The notes under the pieces: generated by a model
The model's database searches: none
The model's input: the letters and a program-made list of their open reading frames with translations, nothing else
What the model was told of the DNA's origin: nothing
Position numbers and translations under genes: made by a program
Shown here: positions 35,710 to 48,576 of the stretch, piece after piece
How positions within the stretch are numbered: position 1 is the stretch's first letter
Layout: each line of letters begins with the position of its first letter
Source: Adineta vaga
Taxonomy: Eukaryota > Rotifera
Assembly: GCA_021613535.1 (NCBI GenBank)
Contig: CP075495.1
Coordinates: forward strand, 4,340,001-4,404,000
Direction: 5' to 3'
Length of the DNA: 64,000 bases

Positions 35710-38700
35710 ATGGCCGACGTAGCACAAGATACTTCATTTGGTTTTGTTTTACCAAATACTCCGACGTCACAGGCAACATGTAATATTTGTAAACGTCTTC
35801 TCTATCCATTTGAAGAAGTTCTTCGATGTTAGTATGAATTTCTAGGAGAAATTATTTGAAGAAAATTCGTCTATTGATTTAGGTCGAAGTTGTCGGGGTT
35901 CAAATCATTGGCGTTGTATTGAACCTAAAACGATTTCTCAATATGGTGACAATGAAGATTTCATCTGTGCAAAATGTAACGATGATACAACGAATACATC
36001 ATCTAAACAAACGACTAATAATGGTAGTTTTCGATTAAAATCAACAGATTCAACTAATCGAAATTATCGATCAACAGAAACAAGTGTTGGTAATACAATT
36101 CGATATTTTGAAGAAAAACAACAGCAACAACGATCGCAAACACCTAAAATGACGAAAGTATCTGAACTTGATCGTTATCTTCCATCACCTTATAATTATA
36201 CCGAATACCGACATAATGGTAAGTGTCTGTAAAGAAAAAAAAACGTAAGAATAACGAATGCGAAAAAAGAAATTGAAAAATGCAATTGTTTTTTTAACTT
36301 GTTCGTTATTTAATGGATCAATTGCACTCGAAAAACTACCTTTTAAAAGAACAAAAAAAAAAGAAAAGAAAATTGTTTACTAAAATGAATAAATAAATCT
36401 ATGCCAAATGAAATGTCATCGTTTATTCAAACTAATATTATAGGATCTCAATCGCGATTAAATTCTATGAGTAAGTTGTGCTAATCAAATCGATAATCAG
36501 ATAAATTGAAGTTCATACACGCATAGTAGTTAGTATCATCTTATAAATAATGATCGACATAAACGTGATCAATGTATAGGAAGAGATATAAATCCTTTCT
36601 AAATATTCTTTCATTTCTTTTTCTTTTTGAACGAACATCATCTTCATCTACACGAAATATACACATTCCTTTCTATCGATTTCATATATATCTGATAAAG
36701 TGTCTTATTTTTCTTATCATTTTACAAATTGTAGTCTTTTTATTTGCATAGGTCAAGACCAGGATGACAGGAGAACACCTCAACGAATTCAACAACAACA
36801 ACATCAAAATGGAATAGAAAGTGATGATGAACACGATTCATCAGCAATGTTTCAAGCGAATTATCAATATACTTCATTGAAAGATTATGCAGCAATGAAA
36901 ACTGTTCGAGCAAGAAGTGAAAATAATATCAATGAATATCCAAGTAAATAAATGGATCTCTTTTTCTCCTGGATATATTTGAACAAAGAAGAGAAACTCA
37001 TCTATATATTCATCAATGAAAAAAAACAACTCTTCTTTTTAGAAAATCTAATGACACGTCGAAAAAATCTCTTTAGACGTCAAATAATTGCAGACATAAT
37101 TATTTTCAGACTTTGGTCTCGTGAGTTTCGTTATTCCACCAATTCTTGATATCTATATATTAGAAGGGAATCTTTTTTTTTACTAACATATAATATATTC
37201 TAATGGGATATCGAAGGGTTTGCTTCTCGAAAAATAGTCTACAATTGTATCTGTAAATATTTTTCATGTAATTAAAATCTCAAATTTCAATTTTAATCTC
37301 AATTCAAATATCGTTCGTTACGCACAATGAATATTTACAAATGTCACCGTGATAATCGAATTCAATTTCTTTTCTTTCTTCATATAGGTCCATCTTCAAA
37401 TCAACAAACGACATCTCGATATGGCGGTGGTCTACAGTATACAAATCATGGTTATGATCCAACAGTATCACGCCTTGTCGAACCACCTGCATCTATTTCA
37501 ACAGATATGATATCTCCATTATTAAATACTCGTCCAAATCATTTTATAAGTACAACTAATTTAACTATTAATGAAAGACCTTCTGACTTTTCGCAACAAC
37601 AGTTAACTACTCCTATTCGATCAACGACACATTCATCTCAAGCTCGTGATAATGACGTATCAATCATGACGTCTTCATCTAAACTTCAAGAACATCAATC
37701 AACACATGATATCGATTCGGATATAACTATGACTAAATTCCCTAATGATCAAACAAAAGGAACACCAGTTGTTGAAAAGAAAGTAACTGCTTTAGTTCAA
37801 CAACTAGGCAAACAATTAGAAACAGATGCACAGAAAATAAATGAAAAATTAGAAGTTAAAATAAAAAATCTGGAAAACATGATTCATCAACAGACATTAA
37901 TCATTCAACGGCAAGATGAAGTTATTGAACGATTAAAAAGTAGAATAGCAAAATTCGAAACGAATTATGACCAAACACCTGAACAGAATGAAACAAGTAG
38001 TTTTACACCAAACGAAAATAATCGTGTCAATCGAAAACTTTCGAGTTCGTCAACGACTATTACACAGAGCAGCATAGGATCTACGAAAAAGGTTAGAACA
38101 AAAAGGATACGGAATTTCGTAAGATTGTTGTATGATTTTTTTTCTCTCTTTATTTACAGATTTCTGCACCACGTCTCAATCAACAATGGTCAACAACGAG
38201 TGATGAAAAGAAACTAGCCCCTAAGAAACTTGTGAATAATACTCCAATTAATCGTAATCGAAAAAGTTCTGATTCATCATCAATGCCATCTATGGATGGT
38301 ATCTTACCTTCATCTGTACCTGCGACGAATGAACCGAAAGCTGCATCAAGTCGTCTGGATCATATAATTCATCAAACAGATTCAACAGTTACCAATAAGC
38401 ATACATCAGATTATAATTTAGCTCCTATTCGTCATCAAGATCGATCACAAATTAGTGAACCTATTTCCATGGTACAAGAACAATTCGTTACAACTGTTCA
38501 TCATGATGATAATGCTCCTAAGAACAGTCAAAATATGTCGAAATCTATTATAAAACCAAAACGTTCAAGTTCATTATCATCTAATTCATCAGGTGAACCT
38601 ACAAGAAAACCGATAATAACAGCAAAATCATCAGCGAGTCGATATCCAGATGTTCATCGAAGTTTTGATGCTATACCAAATAGTCAACCGATTAAACAAA

Positions 38701-39631
38701 CCGTTGAGAACATCTGATAAAGCTTCTTCACTTGAATTTAGTACAAAACCGGTGCAACCAGAAGACTCAGGTTGATCAACGATCTACCTACACAATTATT
38801 TTGTCTTATTGAAATACTTTTTTTTTATTTAGGATCGATTTATATCACACCTACCGAAGCAAATCAATCGGCAAATCAAGCAAATAGTATTGTCAAAGGA
38901 TGGCTTCGAAAACAAAATCGTGATTCATTTTTAAAACGAATTGAATCTTATTATTGTATCCTAGCGAATAATGCACTGCTTATGCATCGAAATGAGCATG
39001 ATAGAACACCGACAAAAGCAATTAATCTGAAAGGTATTCCTATTTTTCTTTCTCTAATTAACGGAAGAAAACGATTTTGTTCTTTGAACATTCAGGAGCT
39101 AAAGTACTCAGTTATGATGATGCTAAACATGGTCCAACACTTGAATTAAGTTGGTCTAGTAGATCAAATGATGCAAAACATTATCACGTATGTTAAATCT
39201 AGAATATTATCTCTTTCGTTGTATTATTTCGAAGATTTTCCCAATTGAATTTGAGTATAAACCTCTTAATTAAACCCTCAAGATGTAGTAAATTCCTTTT
39301 TTTTAACCTCAAATTTCTCTATGTTCTATTCTGATTAATCACGAATAGTTAACAGTTTTTGTGAACAAAAGTACATTTAACTTCATTAAAACGTATTATT
39401 ATGAAATAGCGAATAGTAAAGATAGAACAAGAAGACAAAGAGTTTTACTTCTGATCCTTCTTTTAGTTATATGCACCAAGTCAGCAAGAAGCTGATCAAT
39501 GGGTTAATGCAATTCAAACCACAATCAACAATCTAAACAGTAGTAAGCTAAATTTTCTTTTCCGATTCTTTTTGAAATAATACTAACATCACTCCACAGA
39601 CCGTTCTCAAACAAAAAAATTTCAGTGGTAA
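35710..39631 (+). CDS. PHD finger / coiled-coil / PH domain protein, uncharacterised
   Basis: Seen: 11 exons, 35710-35827, 35883-36218, 36444-36470, 36752-36943, 37388-38091, 38160-38661, 38723-38770, 38833-39033, 39096-39187, 39467-39542, 39600-39631; total 775 residues. A C4HC3 PHD finger spans residues 24-71: C24-x2-C27, C40-x2-C43, H48-x2-C51, C68-x2-C71. A long Ser/Thr/Asn-rich region contains one coiled coil (LEVKIKNLENMIHQQ...). A PH domain fills about 657-765 (VKGWLRKQNRDSFLKRIESYYCILANNALLMH ... EADQWVNAIQTTI). Known: PHD fingers usually read histone H3 tails; PH domains bind phosphoinositides or proteins. I know no standard family with both. The 38662-38722 intron was chosen for phase; 38704-ish donors are possible. 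Exon 1 must use donor GTTAGT at 35828. Confidence 0.7.
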
Positions 39632-40131
39632 TATAAAGAAAACAAAAATTCTGATGCTTTCTGATTTTTTCGAGAAAAAAAAATCATTTTTCGATTGATT
39701 GAACTAATTTATCTAATCATCTTTATTCTTTTTTAAGAAGATCGATGGCAAAAATATCATATGAACCTATGATATCATCGATGAGCAACTTGATCATTTA
39801 CTGTTTAACTTTCGACATTTTCTGCTGTCCATTTCAGGACTTCGTATTTTCATTATATTACTTATGTTGTTTGTTTTTTTATTCAAATACGCTAATTTCT
39901 TTTTCTGTTTTCGTTTGTTCTTTATTTTCTACACATAAACACATAATTATTTATACATCGTCCTGTTTTTTTTTTACAAATAGAATAAAACAAATCAATG
40001 AATTTCAGAAAGAAAAAGATTTTTTTTCGCGCAATCAAACGTTTGTTTGTTATTTCGAATATGTGCATTTATTTTTGAATTTATTATTGTCGTTATTATG
40101 AAGAACGATTTATTGAAGATTTGTAATCGAA
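39632..40131. other. Intergenic, no gene seen
   Basis: T-rich; the long Phe/Leu/Tyr frame at 39.7-40.1 kb is a composition artefact without splice or homology support. Confidence 0.55.
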
Positions 40132-42266
40132 ATGGAATTCTTTAATCAGAATGCAAATAGAAAAAGAAAACTTAGTCAATCGAAAGAACAGGAAGAAAGT
40201 TTAAAAAGAAAAGATACGAAATCAGTTGGTTGTTTTGGACGGTGCTGTAGTCGGAAAGATCAAAATATCCCATCTGAACAAAAAGAAAAAATCCCTTTGA
40301 AAAATGATTTCATTAATCAACAATTACGAACAGTATCTGGTGTTGGTAATAAGATTTCGTCTATACCAATAACACACTTATCAAGATCACCATTGTATAA
40401 TGAATCAAAATTTTGTCAGAAAACTTTAGAATCATATCATGATCCATGCATTGAATGGGCTGTACAGAATGAACCTGATGTATGGGAGAATATTCCAAAA
40501 AATACTCAGAATTCAAGCGAACAGTTACGTGATACTAATATGGTCAGATAGTTACGATTATTTCTTTCAATGTACACTTCCTTGCCTATTTCTAGATGGC
40601 GTCCATCGAGAAAGTGGACGCATTTCTCAAGCAGAAGATCAATAGTACTAAATTAGATAATTCTTTACCCAATAAATCATTGCACTGTATCGAAAATCAA
40701 GTCAATTCATTTATTAATGATATTATTGGTGATGGAGTTGATCGAATGGCACAGATACTTACAAAAGTATATTATAATAATAAACAGACAAAAATCAATA
40801 TAGAAGATACACCTTCAACAAACTCTGCAATCATTCGTCAAGAAAATGATTCAAATAACAGACTTCTTGATTCTACTGAACAATCAAAATATCGATATGA
40901 TAGTCTTGTTTTTCAAAAACAGAGTATGTTATTTCGATATACGAGAATTACTTCACGTATACATATTATTTCAGCTTTAAAAACTACATTGCAACATTCA
41001 TCTGTAGAGCCGGCTTCAGATCATACATCAACACACGTCATTCCAGATAATTACAGTACTATACAGAGAGAGAGAGAGGAGAAAAGAAAGAATGTTGTCA
41101 AAACTCGTTTCTTATTCTCGTTTGTAGATTGGGATATAGAATCAAATATGACAAAATCTCAGAATCAAGAACCATACAGTAAATCCTTCAGATACTTTTT
41201 CATAAATGAACTTTCTATGATCATCTTTTACAGATTGGGATCTTCAAGAGTATTCATGGCCATCAATTCATGAACAATCTCAAAAGAATTCTTTACTAAA
41301 CGGTCAGTTAAAACAAATTTACAAACTCATAAATTGAATGATAAGTCTTTTTGCAGATTTCAGAACGGATGAATCTGAACAAAAAATGACAGATCATGAT
41401 AATATCCTTTTATCCGATGATGATACGAATAAATCCACATATAGTATCGTTTCTTCATTACCATCAAATCAAAAAAATCAAGTATTTGTTGTGAAGAAGT
41501 CAAGTCTATCTCTCAATCATTCCTTTCAACATAAACCTATCTCAACAGAAGTATTTAATCAAGACATATCAGAACTCCATGATCGATTCAGTTCAACGTC
41601 AATCAATGAACTCCTTGAACATATGACTCATGGTAAACAACAAAAATCATTCGATTTAGATTCCATTAGTACTGCATATTCGATCCCGATCTCAATACGT
41701 CCTTCAGTATTACCAGAAATAATCAATGATCGAAATCATTGTCAACCATCACAAACAAGTATCAATAAAAAACATCATTCAATTCCAGCAAAACAAATCT
41801 CATCAATCTTCACTTATGATGAAATGTAATGAAATAATATCACATTTTTGCGTCAAATTTTTACAGATTTTTTGCTTCTAGATTGAGTTCTTGGCGATAC
41901 TATCTTGAACGATATTTAAGTTTTATATTGCCTTCAAATCAGACTACGACAAAACATGACATCGATTTATCTTCGTCTATCATCACGTCCCATAGTCATT
42001 CATGGTCGACAGCGACATGTACAGATGTCATTCAGTCTGATAATATCGGCCCATGGTGGGGTCGACGTGATGTAGACGATCATACTCCGGCAACGTTTAT
42101 ATTTGCTAATGAACCATTAAGTACTTGGTATTCTTTAGAAATAAATCCAGACTGTAAACAAATGTGTACTTCAATGCATAATCAATCATGTTGTTCTCAA
42201 GAGAATGATCATTTAACTGCATATCATTACTATTGTAGTTCATCACCACCATCATCATCGCTTTGA
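40132..42266 (+). CDS. Unknown low-complexity protein with possible anchoring helix
   Basis: Not recognised. Seen: exons 40132-40542, 40596-40923, 40975-41055, 41128-41178, 41234-41302, 41357-41825, 41882-42266 join in phase to 597 residues. Features: a basic N-terminus with CFGRCC near residue 35 (possible acylation or metal site); an amphipathic helix at about 170-200 (VNSFINDIIGDGVDRMAQIL) whose spacing of hydrophobics resembles PKA RII-anchoring helices; and two consecutive short exons that both begin NWD (NWDIESN and NWDLQEY). The last exon has WSTATCTDVIQ, then PWWGRRDVDDHTPATF, conserved-looking, and a Cys-rich tail. Ser, Asn, Gln and Asp dominate elsewhere. Inference only: a scaffold or A-kinase anchor type protein. 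A start in exon 2 (MASIEKV) is also possible. Confidence 0.5.
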
Positions 42267-43037
42267 TTAAAGATTGAAAACATTACTTTATACATAAACA
42301 GATAATAAATTGTCTATGTCTTTCGATCGTTTGTAACTATTTACTTGATGAAGTGTCAGAACGGAAGTAAACAATCTTATCGACTATATTTCTATGAATT
42401 CAATCAATATTGATCCGTATCAGGAAGCGAAAAGTACATTGATACGTAAGAAAATATCATTACATAATTCATCTTTCGGATGATTATTAAAAAATACCAA
42501 TCATATGACATCTACAATATTATAATTGATCGTTAGAGTAGATGCGGTAATCATTTCAATTTCTTTCACAAAAACATGATTCTGTATTAACACATCTTTT
42601 ATGTACTGTTCGAGACGAGAACAAAAGCAAACTGTGTACATTTTAGTGTCCAGACGTGTTAATCAATTTTCGTTTGACACTTAAAAATGACGAATTATTC
42701 TTCTAGTATTATTTATAGCAAGTCACATCCATATAATAAGTCTTGTGAATGAAAAATAATGAACTTCAACATGTTGACGTAGGATGAAAGGAGAGAAAGA
42801 TAAAAGAGAGATAGAGAGAGTAACGATTCTTTCGTTGTTTTCTCTTACTCCTTCCTACTTTGTTATACAATGTGCCGCCGTATCGATCGACATTTTTCTC
42901 TTCTTTACTCTCGTGAACAGATATATAATCCTTCCTACACATTCTTTCCTATGTGAAGAGTTTATGTATGACACCATACACATCGAATACTAAATCATTT
43001 GATTAAACTTAGTCAAAATCTGTATTTTTCTTCTCAT
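42267..43037. other. Intergenic, no gene seen
   Basis: AT-rich spacer and 5' flank of the swiprosin gene. An acceptor at 43011-43012 lies 25 nt before that ATG. Confidence 0.6.
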
Positions 43038-43818
43038 ATGGACGCTGATCTTGCTGAAAAACTTCATCGACGAATTTCTCGTCTAGAATCATCGTCAGAA
43101 AAATATTCATTATCAAATTATGAACATCAACGTTCAATCCTATGTGAATTGTCCCATAGACAAATTCAAAAATTAAAACAAACTTTTGAAGAGTAAGATT
43201 AAAAGAAATCTATTAATACAGAAGTTTTATATCTAATTATTTTCCTTGTTGTTTTTTCTCGAAAGGTATGATACTGATAAGGATAAATCAGTAAATTTTG
43301 ATGAATTAAAATTTATGTTGGAAAAACTTGGTATTCCACAGACTCATTTACATTTAAAACAAATGATTAAACAAGTTGATGAAGATCAAGATGGAAAAAT
43401 ATCATTTGGAGAAGTTCGTTTTATTTAAATTGATTGTGTTTTATTCTTCTTTTTCCTTCTTATTAGTTTCTACTCATTTTTCGTAAGGCACTGGCGAAAA
43501 GTATCGAATTAGATAAAGAAAAATCTGCAATTTTGTATAAATTTTATTCCATGTTATTTGAAATTGATGTTGCCAAAGAAGGTGTTAGTGTTGCTAAGAC
43601 TTTCTTTGAAGCGAAAGTAAATCTTCTTTGCAATTCTCGTTTATTAGTTTTGATTGTTCTTCTTTTCGCTTTCTATATAGGTAGCTGCAGTTAAAGATAG
43701 CGAAAGATTTCAACGCGAAATTTGTGAAGAACAAAATCAACGACGTCGATCAGAAGAAGAAAAGATTCGTCGTAAATTAGAATTTCAAAATCGTTTGGCA
43801 TTATTTCAAACAACATGA
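43038..43818 (+). CDS. EFHD2: EF-hand protein swiprosin (EFHD1/EFHD2)
   Basis: Seen: exons 43038-43192, 43266-43413, 43467-43616, 43681-43818; 196 residues. After ELSHRQIQKLKQTFEEYD come two EF hands: loop DTDKDKSVNFDE and loop DEDQDGKISFGE, both with intact calcium-ligand positions. Then FLLIFRKALA, EIDVAKEGVSVAKTFFEAKV and a C-terminal Arg/Glu-rich coiled coil. Known: this order is diagnostic of swiprosins, calcium-dependent actin-binding and bundling proteins of the cytosol. Human EFHD2 is 240 residues; the difference is a shorter, disordered N-terminus here. Orthology is to the EFHD1/2 pair as a whole. Confidence 0.93.
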
Positions 43819-44686
43819 TTTTTGAAAATTAACATCATGTATTCTGTGATAAATCTTGTAACATAAGGTGTGAATTTTAATTCTTTAAATATAGATAAAA
43901 ATTCATTTTCTTCTTTTAATCAAAAACTTACTACGTAGGATAATCTTATAGAACTAAAACCAAGTTCATCTCTTCTCGGTATACAATAGAATGTTTATAT
44001 CATTGAGAAGAAGGACTTTTTTGTGGATAAATCGTATCATAGATTACATTCCCTTCAAATAAACATCATCTGAAAAGAAATCTTCTTTCGTATTCCGCTC
44101 TCTCTCTCTCTCTCTTTCTATTTTTATTCAAACGTGTATTTTAATATGAAAAGTAATACTATACAAAAATAAAGTCATAGTAAAAAAAAGAACTGTGTAA
44201 ATGTGTTTATATTAATCAAACAACATTATTCAAAAAAGAAATACAACGACTCAGATCACATCGGGTAAAAGAAACGTACAAAAAAATCGTGTCTTTTGAA
44301 ATATATTTGTCAGTTAGAAACGAACACCAAGAAAAACATTTTTAGTACAAAAAAAAACAATATAACAATCACCGTTCAATAATATTATTCATATACACAC
44401 ACACAAAAAGCGTAAAGAAAATCATTTCGTTGTAGATTTATGAAGAGATAGAATACTTATCTGTTCTCATTTGATTTTCAAATGAGAGAAAGAATGTTTT
44501 TGTTTCTAAAAGAATAATGGCTACAGAAAAAAAACAATAGATGAAAACACACATTTATATAGATCATTCTCATAACAACTAGCATATAGAACTTAGTTAA
44601 CAATGAGAAAGCATTTCAAAAAGATCATTCACTCACGCTGTTCGTAGAGATTGATTATAGGTATGAATAGTTTTCTTTTTTTTCTC
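43819..44686. other. Intergenic between convergent genes, no gene seen
   Basis: Contains polyadenylation-like AATAAA sites and a CT run at about 44097-44116. No coding frame. Confidence 0.6.
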
Positions 44687-47560
44687 TTAATAACGAGGTT
44701 CATCTCTACTACTATATTGATGAATTAGATTATCAAGCATAGTTCCTAGAAGATCAGAAAGATTTTTTCTTAATTAACAGAAGAAATGAATCGATTTTTA
44801 CCTTCTAATAATCGTGCACTATTTTCATCATAATTTGTGCCAGAATCTGTTTGATTTATATATCTTTGAATCAAATTATCTAAACATATTGTATCCATTA
44901 GATTATTTCCTGCGTATTTTTCAATTGTCTTATATTGACCTTGATCTCTTGAACGTATCGGTGTTTGATATCTCGTTTCTTGTGGAACTACTGGTCTATA
45001 ATAAATGTCATCATTCATAATCGGAACATCGTTTGACTAAATATAGAAAAAGAAATTTTGTTTAAGAAAAGACAACAATGTTGACAATGATAAATGTACT
45101 CGATCAGCAATAACATTCCGACTTAAATCTCTTAATAGATCTTCTAATTCAAAATCGATCAATTCTTGATTAACAGATGTTAACAAATATTTTTGAGCAT
45201 CAGGCATTAAATCATGAAATCGTCCTGCTGTATGTGTTCGTATAGGTGGAGCTTCTTTAAATTCTATTATTCGTCGTGATGGAACATGTGACTCATAATT
45301 TGATACTGGTGTTGGTAATCGTGGACGTGGATGAAGGCCAAGTTCACGTATCCAATCATCGGAATATAAACTACATATTTATTGTCAAATTAACATAAAG
45401 CGAACAGGAAAAATAAACATACTGAGTTTTACTTCTGTCATCGTCAATGTATTTATCTGTATCGATACGAAATGGATCAACAATATGTCTATGTATTTCA
45501 GGACTTGGTCTTCTTGTCTAGAAATAAAAGAAAAATATTCGATCGATTTAGATTTGTTGTTATTTTTTTTTCGATTTTTGAATACATTCACTTCGAGACC
45601 AAGTTCATGAATAGTTTCATGTAAAATATCGGGCACAAGTTGATCCTCAATATAATGACCAATAAAATCTTCAACAAAATGATTAGTAAGTGCTTCATGT
45701 GGTACATAACCCAAATTTGATGGTTCCTACATGAATATCAAATTTGTTTCTATGTCAAATTCGAAAATGAATTCAATTGAATACACACATTTCGAAAACC
45801 AGGTGCAATAAATGTATCCAATCGATCCAAATCTGGATATCGCGAATGTGGAGCAGTCACTAATGTTAATCGTTGTGATGGTGATGTGAATACTCTATTA
45901 CCTCCCGTACTCATAGATAATGGCGGAAGATTTAAATGTGTATTCATACCAAATGTCTACATTAATTCAAAGGTTTATTGGAAATATATGTATGAATGAA
46001 AAAGAATCAGTCGTATAAATTACCTGTGTTGGTCTATAGAATTCACTAGTATATTTATGATTCGATAAAGGTGATGGTTTTCGTCCATATGAATTAAGAT
46101 TATCAGCATAACGATAATCAGGTGGATCAAGGCCGAATGTATCTACACCACCAGTGGTACTATAATTTCAAGAAAAAAAAGTCAACAAATCGAAGTTTCT
46201 CTACTTGTTCCATGCTGTACTTACAATAGAGTCGAAGGTAGTGTCGGTAATGTACTTGAACCTTGACGTAAATTGTAACGATTTTGGTATGTCACAAGAC
46301 TGGGTGGTGTACCTATCCTAAAAGAGAGATATTTGACAAATGTTCATATATATCTCTATTCTAAACTGACAGGATATCAATCGATATGTAATTTCTTTCT
46401 TTTTTATAAATATTCTGTCAATAAGTAAACGAATCGATTTTATAACATATTTTAGTCTTCCAGTTAGATAATATAATTCAGTAGACGTCATGGCCTAATG
46501 ATATCTCTGAACAGATTGATTTGAGAGTGCAGATATGTTTGAATATGTATAAATAATTTACTTTTGTCCTTCTTCGCATGAATGCTCGAAAAGATTACGA
46601 TATTTTTATGATTATCTAAAATGTTTATTTAATATACACGTTGTATGCTTATAATTGAGATAGCCTTTTCAGTGACAATTATTTAGTCATATTTAAAAGA
46701 ATCTGTCGACTGAAATGATTCAACTTGGCAATTGCTCTAGATTGTATTAAGACAACCTTGCTGTTTTTTTTCTTTTAATCAAAGTGTAAAGAAACGAATT
46801 TTCGATGCATTATTTTTTTCAAGTCAATATTTTGCTTTGATTTTCGTTTTAACATTCTTTAAAGTGAAAAAAAGATTTGTTTTAGTAGGCAAGAAACATT
46901 GAGATAAACTAAGAATTTTGTTTTTCTTAAATGAATAATAATTGATAAATGTTCTTACAAAAGAATACCTCAAGAATTTTTTCTATCTTTATCTCTTTAA
47001 TATTAAGTCAATACATACGGTCGCAAATTTGGTGATAGACGACCAGCATTATGAAATCGTGGTGATTTAATAGGTTCGAGATTAATTGGTTCTTTCCAAT
47101 CGACAACATAATCATTTAAATAATCGAGATATGGTTTGTCTGTTGGTTCTTTTGTTGCTGCTGCTGTTGTTGTTGTTGTTGTTATCGTCGTTGTTTTTTC
47201 TGTTGTATGCTGTGATGATGGCGGTGACTTTTTGTGCATCTCTAAAGTTTGATTATTTATTTGGTTCTCTATTTGTATATGCTAAACAATTAAAGAAGAG
47301 TAATACCCTGTATGAACAATGGGAGGATGCTTTTGTGTTGTTGACGATGGAGTCGAAACAGGAGCTGGACCTGGAGCTGGTGCTGCAGGTCGCGATTGTG
47401 GCGGGTGTGGTGGTGGCGGTTGTTGTTGAGGGCGAGGTGGCTGAGAAGGTGCTTGTCGAGGAGTAGATTGTTGTGAAGCGGGCTTTCTTGTTTGTGTTGG
47501 TGGTTTTTGAACAGTTGATTGTTTTACTGGTCGAGTTTGATTTTGTTGTCTGGTTGCCAT
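44687..47560 (-). CDS. Unknown Pro-rich protein, probably ciliary by promoter
   Basis: Not recognised. Seen: ten minus-strand exons, 47288-47560, 47019-47239, 46225-46317, 46024-46159, 45789-45956, 45592-45726, 45423-45517, 45100-45370, 44802-45036, 44687-44745; 1686 nt, 561 residues. The N-terminus is Pro/Gln-rich, followed by a (Thr)n(Ala)3 run. Then come short conserved-looking segments: IKSPRFHNAGRLSPNLRP, FVEDFIGHYIEDQLVPDIL, YSDDWIRELGLHPRP, GRFHDLMPDAQKYLL, FELEDLLRDLSRNVIADR, and a motif used twice at the end (LDNLIQRY, LDNLIHQY). Acidic amphipathic helices could be dimerisation or docking sites. Intron 2 is long (701 nt). The exon 1 donor was taken as GTTTAG at 47286-47287 for phase. 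An X-box-like element 83-96 bp before the ATG suggests ciliary expression. Confidence 0.6.
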
Positions 47561-48576
47561 TGAACTTTATAAATATTAGTTTTCAAAATTCAATTAGATT
47601 CTATTATATATACACGTCAACGCAAACATGGCAATTATTTTCGATACCATAGAAACCAGTTTGCTCCCTCCTTTGATTTGCAAAAGAATTTTTTTTGGCG
47701 TATTCTATTATTGTAAAAATATTTTTCAAAAAAATCACTTCATTGCTTCTCGCAACTGTAGTTAATATTGATTCGATTGGATAAATCTTTTAACCAATCC
47801 CATGATTTTTTTATTAGAATTCAAATTCAAACTTTATAATAGACTTTTTCTTTTATTTACTGTTAAATGTTCTGTTCTATTTTGATTACTTTTTACTATT
47901 TTAATGATAATAATAATAATAATAATATTTAATAGTGACGATTTCAGGTAAATACATTATATTTTTGAAAGGAAATTAAAGCATTAAATTGTTCTCTATT
48001 TTGATTCTTTTCTTGCAGATAAATATTGGTAAGTAGAAAAAGAAAAAAACATTAAAGAAGAAAAGATTTTATTTTTCTTTAAAATAAATATTACAACACA
48101 TCTACATATATACCTTGACTTTCTTTTGTTCTTTCAAGTGATTTTGTTTGTATAACTACTCGTCAGATATACGTTTTGATTTTCTTCCTTTCGCTCTTCA
48201 CATCATCTAATGTGTATGTCTTCATGTTATATGATTTCAATTTCAGCCTTCGTTCTTTTTCTCTTGTTTGCTTCAAATACATTTTCTACCTGTGAGTGAA
48301 AGAGAAAAACGAGGCGGTAGTTGCAATAGAAAAAAACCTCATTTGTACTGTCGCCGTTCGTCGAATACTTGTCACCTCTCGTCAGTGATGTCGTTTTTTC
48401 TCTCTATGCCTCTCTCTCTCACTCACTCTTACTCTCTCTCTCTCTCTTCTCTATATTCTATGAGTAATAACAAGTGTTTCATTGCATTTCTTTTTCATTT
48501 CGTTTTACACAAGTGAGCAAAGCAGAGAAGAAGAAGAAACAAAAAGTTGATTTGAATATATAAAAAACAAAATATT
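47561..48576. other. Divergent promoter region
   Basis: Between the unknown minus-strand gene and PHACTR. Holds the X-box-like element at 47643-47656, an (ATA)n run at about 47905-47930 and a CT-rich stretch at 48405-48450. No gene seen. Confidence 0.6.
47643..47656. promoter_or_regulatory. X-box-like element before unknown minus-strand gene
   Basis: GATACCATAGAAAC fits RYYNYY-N2-RRNRAC with one mismatch in either orientation. It is 83-96 bp upstream of the ATG at 47560 and nearly identical in core to the element before VWA3B. Confidence 0.45.

Noticed and set aside
39745-40101. 119-codon frame, hydrophobic
   Set aside because: T-rich intergenic sequence; Phe/Leu/Tyr content follows base composition and no membrane-protein pattern or splice sites support it.
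46480-46560. ACGTCATGGCCTAATGA, reminiscent of a serine tRNA 5' part
   Set aside because: No B-box, acceptor-stem pairing or anticodon arm could be found; it lies inside an intron of the minus-strand gene.
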